In this document: positions 1-5,273 of the stretch, piece after piece
Layout of the letters: every line of letters starts with the position of its first letter
How positions within the stretch are numbered: the first letter of the stretch is position 1
Assembly (NCBI GenBank): GCA_003233535.1
Contig: QIMA01000366.1
Coordinates: 1 to 5,695 of the forward strand
Direction: 5' to 3'
DNA length: 5,695 bases
Origin: Rhodanobacteraceae bacterium
GTDB taxonomy: Bacteria; Pseudomonadota; Gammaproteobacteria; Xanthomonadales; SZUA-5
Notes under the pieces: model-generated
Databases searched by the model: none
What the model saw: only the letters and a program-made list of their open reading frames with translations
What the model was told of the DNA's origin: nothing
Made by a program: the position numbers and the translations under genes

Positions 1-1589
1 GTTTCCTGCAATTCTTCCTGCAGCTGCTGCTGCTTGGCACGGAACTGGTCATCGGCATCGCGCTTCATTTCTTCGACCACGGTGAACGGGCGCGCGCTGG
101 TTCCACGACCACGTATCGAGATCAGCGACGACGAGCCGGCCAAGTTGTCCACCGCATTAATCAGCAGATCGCCGTTGTTGGCAAACGCATTCTGCACCTG
201 CTGGCCAAAGAAGTTCTGCACCTGCACCCACAACCGGTTGCTGGCCATATCGACGTCGGCGAACAGCAGCATTTGCACCTCATCAACGCTTTCGGCCAAA
301 TGACCATCGCCGCTCCTATCCGGAAAAGCAGTTTTCAGTTTGCCGCTGACACGCCCTGCCAACACGTAGTTCTCGCCGGTCGGCGCAAAGCTGTCCATCA
401 ACTCGGCAGGATCAGGCACGAACCGCACCTGCTCGGCGTCCATGAGCATGGCATCGTTGCTCGACTGCAGCAGTGGCTGCAGGGTCAGCTCCGAACCCTC
501 CTTGAGTTTGAACTGACCGCCCTGATCGACGTTGATCGTCTCCAACTCTGCGCTGACGATGTCGTCTTGATTCATCTGCTCGCGCTTGAGACCAAGAATC
601 AGCGGGTGACGCACGGGCGCTTGCTGCGGATTGACGCTCACCTGCAGCGCAACGCGACGATCAGCCACGACCCGACCTGGGTTGTAGTCGATGCCCCAAC
701 CGGCGAAGAGCTTGGGCAGATCAGAACTCTTGTCGGCGAACATATCGGCCGACGGGTTATTCGGATCGGTCTGGCTCTGATCAATGCTTGCCTGCGGGTC
801 GACCATCACGATCAGCCGCCCACCGCGCATCACGAACTGGTCGATGGCGTATGCGGTGTCGTCACTCAGCGCTTTGGGATGGATCACCATGAGCACGTCA
901 ATGGTGCTGTCGATGGTGCTCAATTCGGTGCCCAAGGGGCGCACTTCGAACAGATCACGCATACCGCCGATCACCGCCCAAGGCTCACTCATTTGCCGCG
1001 TGGTTGGGTCGAAACCGCCGTTCACCGGCAGCGAACTGATCAAGCCAATGACCGGCTTGCTGTCCATCACCAGCGACTGGATCAACTTGGCGATGTCGTA
1101 CTCGAGGAAAGTCTCCTTATCCAACTGGAAGAACGGAATGACCGTTCTGCCGGTCGTCGAGTTGTTACCCACCAAACCGAAAAAAATCTTCTCACCGGTG
1201 GCACCCACCGGCACCGACTGCACGCCGCTGGCGGCCGCTTCGTCTTCGTCCTCGCTGAAGGGTTTGGGATCAATGACGTTAAGCCGCAGTGTGCCTCCGG
1301 CATGCGCGCTCATCTCCTCCAGCATTTCCTGCACCCGATTGGCGTAGGTTCGCAACGGTGGCAAGTCACGACTGGCCTCATCGGAGAAGTAGAACTGCAG
1401 ATTGATCGGCTCATCAATGCTGTCGATGATCTCCAAGGTGCCTGCCGACAGCGTGTACTGATTGTTGGCGGTCAAATCGATGCGCCAGCCGCGGAATATC
1501 TGGTTGACCAGCAAGATGCTGGCGACGAAGACCAAGGCAAGCAGAATAAGCGTGCCGCCGGAAGATAGTTTGCGTTGTAGTTGATTCAT
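1..1589 (-). CDS. GldG-family ABC transporter auxiliary protein, 3' end missing
   Basis: This is the third gene of the ABC trio and is open for 529 codons to the left edge, so its C-terminus is missing. Residues 1-13 are a short cytoplasmic head (MNQLQRKLSSGGT), 14-28 are one hydrophobic helix, and the membrane exit is followed by the family hallmark R-x-DLT, then YTLS (about residues 36-50). The rest is a long soluble region, presumably periplasmic, matching the GldG / ABC_transp_aux family. It ends at the window edge in a Q/E-rich, probably coiled-coil stretch (about 506-529). In this family that stretch usually precedes a second C-terminal membrane helix, which would lie off the window. 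The protein is inferred to partner the permease encoded just upstream. ATG 1589 is chosen because GAGG lies 8 nt upstream of it; an in-frame ATG at 1595 has only 2 nt of spacing. The gap to the permease stop is 14 nt. Family assignment is good; substrate and physiological role are unknown. Confidence 0.88.
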   Translation of the reverse strand, partial: MNQLQRKLSSGGTLILLALVFVASILLVNQIFRGWRIDLTANNQYTLSAGTLEIIDSIDEPINLQFYFSDEASRDLPPLRTYANRVQEMLEEMSAHAGGTLRLNVIDPKPFSEDEDEAAASGVQSVPVGATGEKIFFGLVGNNSTTGRTVIPFFQLDKETFLEYDIAKLIQSLVMDSKPVIGLISSLPVNGGFDPTTRQMSEPWAVIGGMRDLFEVRPLGTELSTIDSTIDVLMVIHPKALSDDTAYAIDQFVMRGGRLIVMVDPQASIDQSQTDPNNPSADMFADKSSDLPKLFAGWGIDYNPGRVVADRRVALQVSVNPQQAPVRHPLILGLKREQMNQDDIVSAELETINVDQGGQFKLKEGSELTLQPLLQSSNDAMLMDAEQVRFVPDPAELMDSFAPTGENYVLAGRVSGKLKTAFPDRSGDGHLAESVDEVQMLLFADVDMASNRLWVQVQNFFGQQVQNAFANNGDLLINAVDNLAGSSSLISIRGRGTSARPFTVVEEMKRDADDQFRAKQQQLQEELQE

Positions 1590-1597
1590 CTTCATGT

Positions 1598-1601
1598 CCT
1601 C
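1598..1601 (-). promoter_or_regulatory. RBS of the GldG-like gene (decides start)
   Basis: GAGG on the minus strand, 8 nt before ATG 1589 but only 2 nt before the alternative in-frame ATG at 1595. The spacing favours the downstream ATG, a difference of two residues. Confidence 0.6.
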
Positions 1602-1603
1602 GT

Positions 1604-2338
1604 TCAGTCAGCCTTCTTCATCTCGATGACCACCGTGGTGGCATAGAGGAAGAGGCCGATCAGCAAGCCGAAGAACAGCAGGTCGCGGAAGTCGACGACG
1701 CCCTTGCTAATGGATTCAAAGTGGGTCAGGAAACTGATCGACGCGACCGTATCCACCAGCCATTGCGGCAAGCCTGCGGCAAAGAAATCCAGGACCAGTC
1801 GGTGCCCAGCAAGCAACATCGTTAGACACAGGCAAATGCTGATAATGAAAGCCACCACTTGGCTACGCGTCGCCGCCGAGACGCAGCTACCAATGGCAAG
1901 GAAGCCACCGCCCATGAGCCAGCTGCCCAGATAGCTGGCCACAATCACGCCATTGTCCGGATCGCCCAGGTAATTGACGGTAATCCAAATTGGGAAGGTC
2001 AGCAGCAGCGCTACCCCAATGAACAACCAGGCGGCGAGGAACTTGCCGATCACCGCTTGCCATAGCGTCACCGGCAAGGTCAGCAGCAGTTCAATGCTGC
2101 CGGTGTGTCGTTCCTCGGCCCACAGGCGCATGGACACAGCCGGTATCAAGAACAGATACAACCACGGGTGGAAGTCGAAGAACGGCTTCAGGTCCGCCTG
2201 CCCGCGCTCGAAGAAATAGCCTAACTGGAAGGTAAAGGCTGCGGACAGAATTAGGAAAATGACGATGAACACGTAGGCGACTGGCGTCGCGAAATAGCTG
2301 CTGAGTTCTCGCCGAACGAGCGTATTGATGATACTCAT
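1604..2338 (-). CDS. ABC-2 type transporter permease, GldF/NosY-like
   Basis: A 244-residue integral membrane protein, the usual length for single-domain ABC-2 permeases of the GldF/NosY group. Hydrophobic segments lie near residues 20-39, 58-72, 96-121, 133-157, 161-180 and 220-238, giving six helices. The N-terminal amphipathic stretch with RRELSSYFATPVAY and the loop AEERHTGSIELLLTLPV (74-90) are characteristic of the family; the latter is the likely coupling region that contacts the ATPase. The stretch HFESISKGVVDFRD before the last helix is also typical. It should dimerise or pair with the neighbouring subunits in the inner membrane. Its start overlaps the ATPase stop in an ATGA (2335-2338), and GGGAGG (2345-2350) sits 6 nt upstream of the ATG, inside the end of the ATPase gene, so translation is coupled. 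The GldG-like gene follows 14 nt after the stop. Substrate cannot be read from the sequence. Confidence 0.92.
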   Translation of the reverse strand: MSIINTLVRRELSSYFATPVAYVFIVIFLILSAAFTFQLGYFFERGQADLKPFFDFHPWLYLFLIPAVSMRLWAEERHTGSIELLLTLPVTLWQAVIGKFLAAWLFIGVALLLTFPIWITVNYLGDPDNGVIVASYLGSWLMGGGFLAIGSCVSAATRSQVVAFIISICLCLTMLLAGHRLVLDFFAAGLPQWLVDTVASISFLTHFESISKGVVDFRDLLFFGLLIGLFLYATTVVIEMKKAD

Positions 2339-3258
2339 GAGCGGCCTCCCTTCATCGTGATAGTGCGGAAAACTTCATCCAAACGACCGCGCTCCAGCTG
2401 CACTTCGCTGACCTGCCAAGCGTGTTGGGTGATCAGCGTGCTGATCTGGGAGAAGATCTGCTTGCCGGATTTCGGAAAGGCAGTTACTTGATTGCCTTCT
2501 ACTTCCACCTTAGAAACATCTGCTAAACCCTTGAGCTTACTGGCGATATCTTCTGCACCAGGGCTCACCAGGGTGACCGCTTGGTGATACCGCGAACGTG
2601 CCTCCAGCTCATCAGGAGTAGCATCTGCCAACACTACACCGCCGCTGATGATGATCGCGCGATTACAAACCGCATGAACTTCTTCGAGTATGTGGGTAGA
2701 GATGATGATGATCTTGTCTTTGGACATCCCCTGAATCAGCGAGCGCACTTCTTGCTTCTGATTGGGGTCCAGGCCGTCCGTGGGCTCGTCCAAAATCAGC
2801 ACCAGCGGGTCGTGCAGGATTGCTTGGGCCAGGCCGACGCGGCGCTTAAAGCCCTTCGATAACGTATCGATCGGCTGTTCCAGCACCTTCGACAAATTCA
2901 ACTGGCGCACAACCTCCGTAATCCGCGCCTCCAGGTTGCTCGCCGACATACCGCGCAGTTCACCGATAAAGCGCAAAAAGGCCGCGGTAGTCATCTCCCC
3001 ATAGGCAGGAGCACCTTCGGGCAGATATCCAATGATCTTGCGCGCCGCCATCGAATCGCTCTCGACGTCGTGGCCGCAAACGCTGATTCGGCCCTGCGTA
3101 GGGCTGAGGAACCCGGCAATCATCTTCATGGTGGTGGACTTGCCCGCACCATTGGGCCCAAGAAAGCCCAGAACTTCACCTGGCTCAACGTTAAAGCTGA
3201 CCTGCTTTACCGCCTCCAGATCCCCATACGACTTGGTCAAATTTTCGATCTTGATCAT
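2335..3258 (-). CDS. ABC transporter ATP-binding protein, GldA/NatA-like
   Basis: A 307-residue ATPase that should power the permease encoded immediately downstream. Counting from ATG 3258, the Walker A loop GPNGAGKST is at 34-42, the signature LSKGF at 133-137, Walker B with the catalytic glutamate (VLILDEP) at 153-159, the D-loop GLDP at 162-165 and the switch histidine in STH at 187-189. The usual Q-loop glutamine position reads GYLPEGAP, with glutamate at 81, a variant common in the GldA/CcmA-like exporter subfamily. About 100 residues after the nucleotide-binding domain form the C-terminal regulatory extension seen in such exporters. The reading frame stays open upstream to a GTG at 3363, which would add 35 residues. 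ATG 3258 is preferred because the family begins at MIKIENLTKSYG and GAGGG lies 5 nt upstream. The stop overlaps the permease start by 4 nt. The cargo is unknown. Confidence 0.93.
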   Translation of the reverse strand: MIKIENLTKSYGDLEAVKQVSFNVEPGEVLGFLGPNGAGKSTTMKMIAGFLSPTQGRISVCGHDVESDSMAARKIIGYLPEGAPAYGEMTTAAFLRFIGELRGMSASNLEARITEVVRQLNLSKVLEQPIDTLSKGFKRRVGLAQAILHDPLVLILDEPTDGLDPNQKQEVRSLIQGMSKDKIIIISTHILEEVHAVCNRAIIISGGVVLADATPDELEARSRYHQAVTLVSPGAEDIASKLKGLADVSKVEVEGNQVTAFPKSGKQIFSQISTLITQHAWQVSEVQLERGRLDEVFRTITMKGGRS

Positions 3259-3263
3259 GACTG

Positions 3264-3268
3264 CCCTC
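3264..3268 (-). promoter_or_regulatory. RBS of the ABC ATPase gene (decides start)
   Basis: GAGGG on the minus strand, 5 nt upstream of ATG 3258. It supports the short 307-residue ATPase over the extended frame from GTG 3363 or the in-frame ATG 3348, neither of which has a good ribosome site. Confidence 0.65.
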
Positions 3269-3287
3269 GAGGCATGGTTACGACCCT

Positions 3288-3569
3288 CTAGTAGTGATTC
3301 TTCTTTAAGTGCCTGCTGCAGATCAGGCAGGCTGCGCCCGCTCTCCATCGCCGCAGTGACCACCCACTGACGCTAACGTTGTCTACGATGGTGCGTGGCA
3401 AGCCACGCCAAACCGTCTGTCCAGCCATGCCCAGGATTCGCTGCGCACGATTCTTATCGCAATCGGCGCATTCTGGAAAGCCCGCAGAGGCACTTCCGGC
3501 ATCGACGGACAGAGCGAGCTGACAAGCGGCCCGACGAAAAGTTCCCGACTTCGTCGCCAATCGGCACAT
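3288..3569 (-). CDS. possible small CxxC protein, unknown (uncertain gene)
   Basis: I do not recognise this 93-codon frame and it may not be a gene. Its ATG begins directly after the slyD stop (TAG-ATG junction at 3567-3572), and its TAG ends 29 nt before the ABC ATPase start, so it tiles the otherwise empty gap between two same-strand genes almost exactly. The product would be basic, with two CxxC pairs at residues 34-37 (CADC) and 81-84 (CLIC), plus Cys2 and Cys16. That spacing could bind zinc, but the residues between show no known zinc-ribbon pattern. Against it, there is no good Shine-Dalgarno site except possible coupling to slyD termination, the arginine and serine content is high, and frames of this length arise often by chance at this base composition. 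If real, it would link slyD and the ABC trio into one operon. Confidence 0.25.
   Translation of the reverse strand: MCRLATKSGTFRRAACQLALSVDAGSASAGFPECADCDKNRAQRILGMAGQTVWRGLPRTIVDNVSVSGWSLRRWRAGAACLICSRHLKKNHY
3393..3408. repeat. GC-rich perfect inverted repeat
   Basis: Arms GCGTGGC (3393-3399) and GCCACGC (3402-3408) are perfectly complementary around AA. The RNA would form a tight stem with a CAAG or CTTG tetraloop, depending on strand. No T-run follows on either strand. It could be an mRNA hairpin, a protein site, or a chance feature inside the uncertain small gene. Confidence 0.5.
3532..3556 (-). repeat. inverted repeat just after slyD
   Basis: Perfect 7-bp arms CGACGAA (3532-3538) and TTCGTCG (3550-3556) flank an 11-nt loop, with an alternative pairing that extends the stem through a two-base bulge. 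It begins 13 nt past the slyD stop on the minus strand, where a 3' hairpin would be expected, but GGCC rather than a T-run follows. It may stabilise the slyD mRNA end or act as a weak terminator. Confidence 0.4.
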
Positions 3570-4052
3570 CTAGTGCTGATGTCCGCCCGGACCGTGGGCG
3601 TGGCGGTGGGCCAACTCCTCGGCGGTGGCCTCGCGAACTTCCTCAATCTGCAGGTGAAAGCTCAGAGTCTGACCGGCCAACGGGTGGTTGGCATCGACGT
3701 CGACGACGCTCATGCCGACCTTGACGACAGTTACCGCATGTTCGCCCTTCTCGGTTTTGAGGACGGTCGACATACCGGGCTTCAATCGTGCCGGCTGGGA
3801 AAAGTATTTCTTCGGCACCCGATGCACTTGCTCAGGGTTGCGCTCGCCGTAGCCATCCTTAGGCTCCACTTCAACGTCGATTTCGGCGCCGGCTTCCGCA
3901 CCCATCAAAGCCGCTTCCACACCGGGAATGACGTTGCCTGCACCGATCAGCGCAGTTGCCGGCTCGGTGTCAAAACTGTTCTGAATCTCGACGCCATCCT
4001 GGCCAGATAATCGATAGTGAAAACGGACCACGGTATCCTTGGCGATCTGCAT
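3570..4052 (-). CDS. slyD: SlyD-like FKBP-type peptidyl-prolyl cis-trans isomerase
   Basis: A 160-residue cytoplasmic folding helper that isomerises X-Pro bonds and, in SlyD proteins, also acts as a chaperone and metal carrier. The FKBP fold is split as in SlyD. The first part (about 1-70) carries Tyr13, the SFD at 26-28, the GAGNVIPGVE segment (37-46) with the pocket Ile-Pro, and Tyr68 in GYGER. The insert-in-flap chaperone domain occupies roughly 71-120. The returning FKBP strand contains NHPLAGQ (122-128). The tail ends HRHAHGPGGHQH, with histidines at 149, 151, 153, 158 and 160; it is short and lacks the cysteines of the long E. coli tail, so any nickel binding would rest on histidine alone. 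ATG 4052 is chosen because family members begin M-x-IAKDTVV; an upstream in-frame start at 4121 adds 23 unlikely residues. The Shine-Dalgarno is only a G-run about 9 nt upstream. The symbol denotes family; it may be a SlyD paralogue. Confidence 0.88.
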   Translation of the reverse strand: MQIAKDTVVRFHYRLSGQDGVEIQNSFDTEPATALIGAGNVIPGVEAALMGAEAGAEIDVEVEPKDGYGERNPEQVHRVPKKYFSQPARLKPGMSTVLKTEKGEHAVTVVKVGMSVVDVDANHPLAGQTLSFHLQIEEVREATAEELAHRHAHGPGGHQH

Positions 4053-4074
4053 GAGCCAAAGTCCCCCAAACTGT

Positions 4075-4081
4075 GAGAAGG
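4075..4081 (+). promoter_or_regulatory. RBS of the NlpC/P60 gene (supports start)
   Basis: GAGAAGG, whose AAGG lies 6 nt before ATG 4088. It argues for that ATG over the GTG at 4073, which lies before it. It sits within the 35 bp that separate the chosen starts of this gene and slyD. Confidence 0.5.
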
Positions 4082-4087
4082 CGCCGG

Positions 4088-4675
4088 ATGCTAGTGGGCA
4101 CAGCGACAAATAGCCAGCCAACCCTGCGCGCAGCCGTCGAGCTGGGTGAGGCCAGCCATTTTCCCAAGGCGTCGATTAAAGCGCTTCGCCTGGGCATAGG
4201 CGTCCTGCTCTGCGTATTGATCGCCGCCTGCTCAAGCAGCCCGAGCAAGCCCACTGGCAGCTCTTCCGCCGGGCCGCCAGGGGCCAGCAAGGCGGTGTTG
4301 AGTCCCGCAGCTAAAGACGTGCTGTTCAACGCCATATCGCTCGTCGGCACACCCTACCGCTATGGCGGCAACACACCGCAAGGGGGTTTCGACTGCAGCG
4401 GTTTGGTCGGCTACGTTTATCGCCAGGGTGCTGGTTTGAACCTGCCCAGGACGACCGCGCAGATTTCGCGTACGGATGCCAAGCGTGTGCGCTGGGGGCA
4501 GTTAGTGAGCGGCGATCTGGTTTTATTCGGCAGTGGTAAAGTAACCCACATTGGTATCTATGTAGGCGACGGGCGCTTCGTGCATGCGCCATCCACTGGT
4601 GGCACCGTGCGCCTGGACCGGCTCACAGATGCCTATTGGGTCAAGCGTTTCCAGGGCGGTCGCCGGCTGCTCTAG
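4088..4675 (+). CDS. NlpC/P60 family lipoprotein, cell-wall endopeptidase
   Basis: A 195-residue predicted lipoprotein with one C-terminal NlpC/P60 domain, the family of cysteine peptidases that cut peptide bonds in peptidoglycan stems, as in E. coli Spr/MepS. A hydrophobic stretch (LGIGVLLCVLIAAC) ends in a lipobox with Cys48 as the lipidated residue, followed by a Ser/Pro/Gly-rich linker to about residue 70. The catalytic domain shows LVGTPYRYGG before FDCSGLV with nucleophile Cys103, then THIGIYVG with His154, and His166 in FVHAP as the third polar residue. The triad looks intact. Mature protein would sit at the periplasmic face of a membrane. The start is uncertain: ATG 4088 has a good ribosome site but gives an unusually long n-region of about 34 residues before the hydrophobic core, and the only later start-like codon near the core is a rare ATT at 4175. 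A terminator-like hairpin follows the stop. Confidence 0.88.
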   Translation: MLVGTATNSQPTLRAAVELGEASHFPKASIKALRLGIGVLLCVLIAACSSSPSKPTGSSSAGPPGASKAVLSPAAKDVLFNAISLVGTPYRYGGNTPQGGFDCSGLVGYVYRQGAGLNLPRTTAQISRTDAKRVRWGQLVSGDLVLFGSGKVTHIGIYVGDGRFVHAPSTGGTVRLDRLTDAYWVKRFQGGRRLL

Positions 4676-4703
4676 CCCGGAATTTCATAAACTTCACGCG
4701 CCC

Positions 4704-4734
4704 TCGCTAGGCCCTTGATCGCCCAGCGACTTTT
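4704..4734 (+). terminator. terminator-like hairpin after the NlpC/P60 gene
   Basis: Stem TCGCTAGG (4704-4711) pairs with CCCAGCGA (4722-4729) with a single A-C mismatch around a 10-nt loop, and CTTTT (4730-4734) follows. It starts 28 nt after the stop codon. The imperfect stem and short T-run make it a moderate intrinsic terminator. Confidence 0.5.
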
Positions 4735-4743
4735 CCTCCGTCG

Positions 4744-4765
4744 GGTGTATGAACCACTATACACC
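4744..4765. repeat. perfect inverted repeat between convergent genes
   Basis: Arms GGTGTAT (4744-4750) and ATACACC (4759-4765) match perfectly around an 8-nt centre, and shorter outer arms TCCG (4737-4740) and CGGA (4773-4776) could extend a cruciform. It lies exactly between the two terminator-like hairpins. No T-run follows it closely on either strand, so it may assist termination from both sides or be a protein-binding site. Confidence 0.55.
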
Positions 4766-4775
4766 GCTCCTGCGG

Positions 4776-4797
4776 AAAAACCACTGGCCTACCAATG
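4776..4797 (-). terminator. intrinsic terminator of the small lipoprotein gene
   Basis: On the minus strand CATTGG and CCAGTG form a 6-bp stem (one G-T pair) around a TAGG loop, followed by G and five Ts (4780 down to 4776). It lies 50 nt past the stop at 4848. Compact loop and T-run fit an intrinsic terminator, although the stem is short. Confidence 0.5.
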
Positions 4798-4847
4798 TCC
4801 TGCGCGAGCATCACGCGAGCTGATGAAACATCCGGGCTAGCTATGGG

Positions 4848-5132
4848 CTATTCGTAGGTCTTAATTGCGGCCCGGCAAATGGGACCCTCTGGATCGCCTT
4901 CACAACTGCTCTTGATCCCGTTACAGGCTGCGGTGCCAATAGCACGCGCTCCTTCCAGTGCCGTCTGCGCGATCATTCGCGCTGCAGCATTGTCCTCTGC
5001 AGCAATGCCTTCTTCGGTCTGCTCAAGCTGCGCTTCCAGCTTAGCTAAGCAGTTTTCGTAAGCCCGCTGACCCGGATCCTTCATGCATCCACACAGGGCG
5101 ATCGCCGCCGTTGCCAAGAAAACCAAACGCAT
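4848..5132 (-). CDS. small cysteine-containing lipoprotein, unknown function
   Basis: I do not recognise this 94-residue protein. MRLVF plus the hydrophobic run LATAAIALCGC make a short lipoprotein signal peptide, with Cys16 as the likely lipidated residue; Cys at lipobox position -2 is unusual but tolerated in some lipoproteins. The mature part is about 79 residues. A first segment (about 20-66) is Ala/Glu/Gln-rich and should be helical, possibly coiled-coil (LAKLEAQLEQTEEGIAAED). The C-terminal part carries CNGIKSSCEGDPEGPICRAA. Besides Cys16 the mature protein has Cys28, 70, 77 and 86, enough for two disulfides in the periplasm. ATG 5132 is chosen because GAGG lies 5 nt upstream and the signal peptide starts there. 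The frame stays open upstream to 5441, but that extension runs antisense to the secreted-protein gene. It converges on the NlpC/P60 gene, with its own terminator. Confidence 0.75.
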   Translation of the reverse strand: MRLVFLATAAIALCGCMKDPGQRAYENCLAKLEAQLEQTEEGIAAEDNAAARMIAQTALEGARAIGTAACNGIKSSCEGDPEGPICRAAIKTYE

Positions 5133-5273
5133 AGTGACCTCATCAGCAGTTCGCAATCGATCAGCATAGCAACCGCTAGTAGCGCTGGACACCCGAATGC
5201 GGTCACCATTCACGGCTATGCCGGCGCATTCGAGGTAACCTTCGACATCGAACGGTTGGTAAAGCGCACGAAC
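5133..5273. promoter_or_regulatory. divergent intergenic region, likely holding two promoters
   Basis: These 141 bp separate the starts of the small lipoprotein (minus) and the secreted protein (plus), so both promoters should lie here. The only clear structure is an odd palindrome, CGCTA-G-TAGCG (5174-5184), overlapped by AGCGCT (5181-5186). A weak minus-strand -10 (TATGCT, about 5164-5169) has a poor TGTCCA -35 at 17 nt. No convincing plus-strand promoter was found by eye. Confidence 0.35.

Larger units (their letters stand above)
3259..3569. other. 311-bp gap between slyD and the ABC trio
   Basis: Apart from the uncertain 93-codon frame, no confident gene lies here. The stretch holds three inverted repeats: 3532-3556 just past the slyD stop, the GC-rich hairpin 3393-3408, and GCCTGC/GCAGGC arms at 3311-3316 and 3327-3332 in what would be the leader of the ABC transcript. 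None is followed by a T-run on either strand, so none is a textbook intrinsic terminator. A weak minus-strand promoter candidate is TTTCCA (about 3473-3478) with TAAGAA about 17 nt downstream; it is too degenerate to call. If the ABC trio has its own promoter, it is probably in this stretch. Confidence 0.45.

Noticed and set aside
784..1347. Plus-strand frame of 187 codons
   Set aside because: Also antisense to the GldG-like gene; Ser/Pro-rich, no recognisable domain or ribosome site.
273..1568. Long plus-strand frame of 431 codons
   Set aside because: It is antisense to the GldG-like gene, whose family motifs are clear on the minus strand. The product is His/Gln-rich with no domain and is a codon-composition shadow.
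3311..3332. GCCTGC/GCAGGC inverted repeat as a terminator
   Set aside because: No T-run follows on either strand and the arms are only 6 bp, so it is noted as a minor leader hairpin.
3573..4010. Plus-strand frame of 145 codons
   Set aside because: Antisense to slyD, whose FKBP motifs establish the coding strand.
4053..4121. Upstream start for slyD adding 23 residues
   Set aside because: The added residues do not resemble SlyD N-termini and overlap the start of the divergent NlpC/P60 gene; the family start is at 4052.
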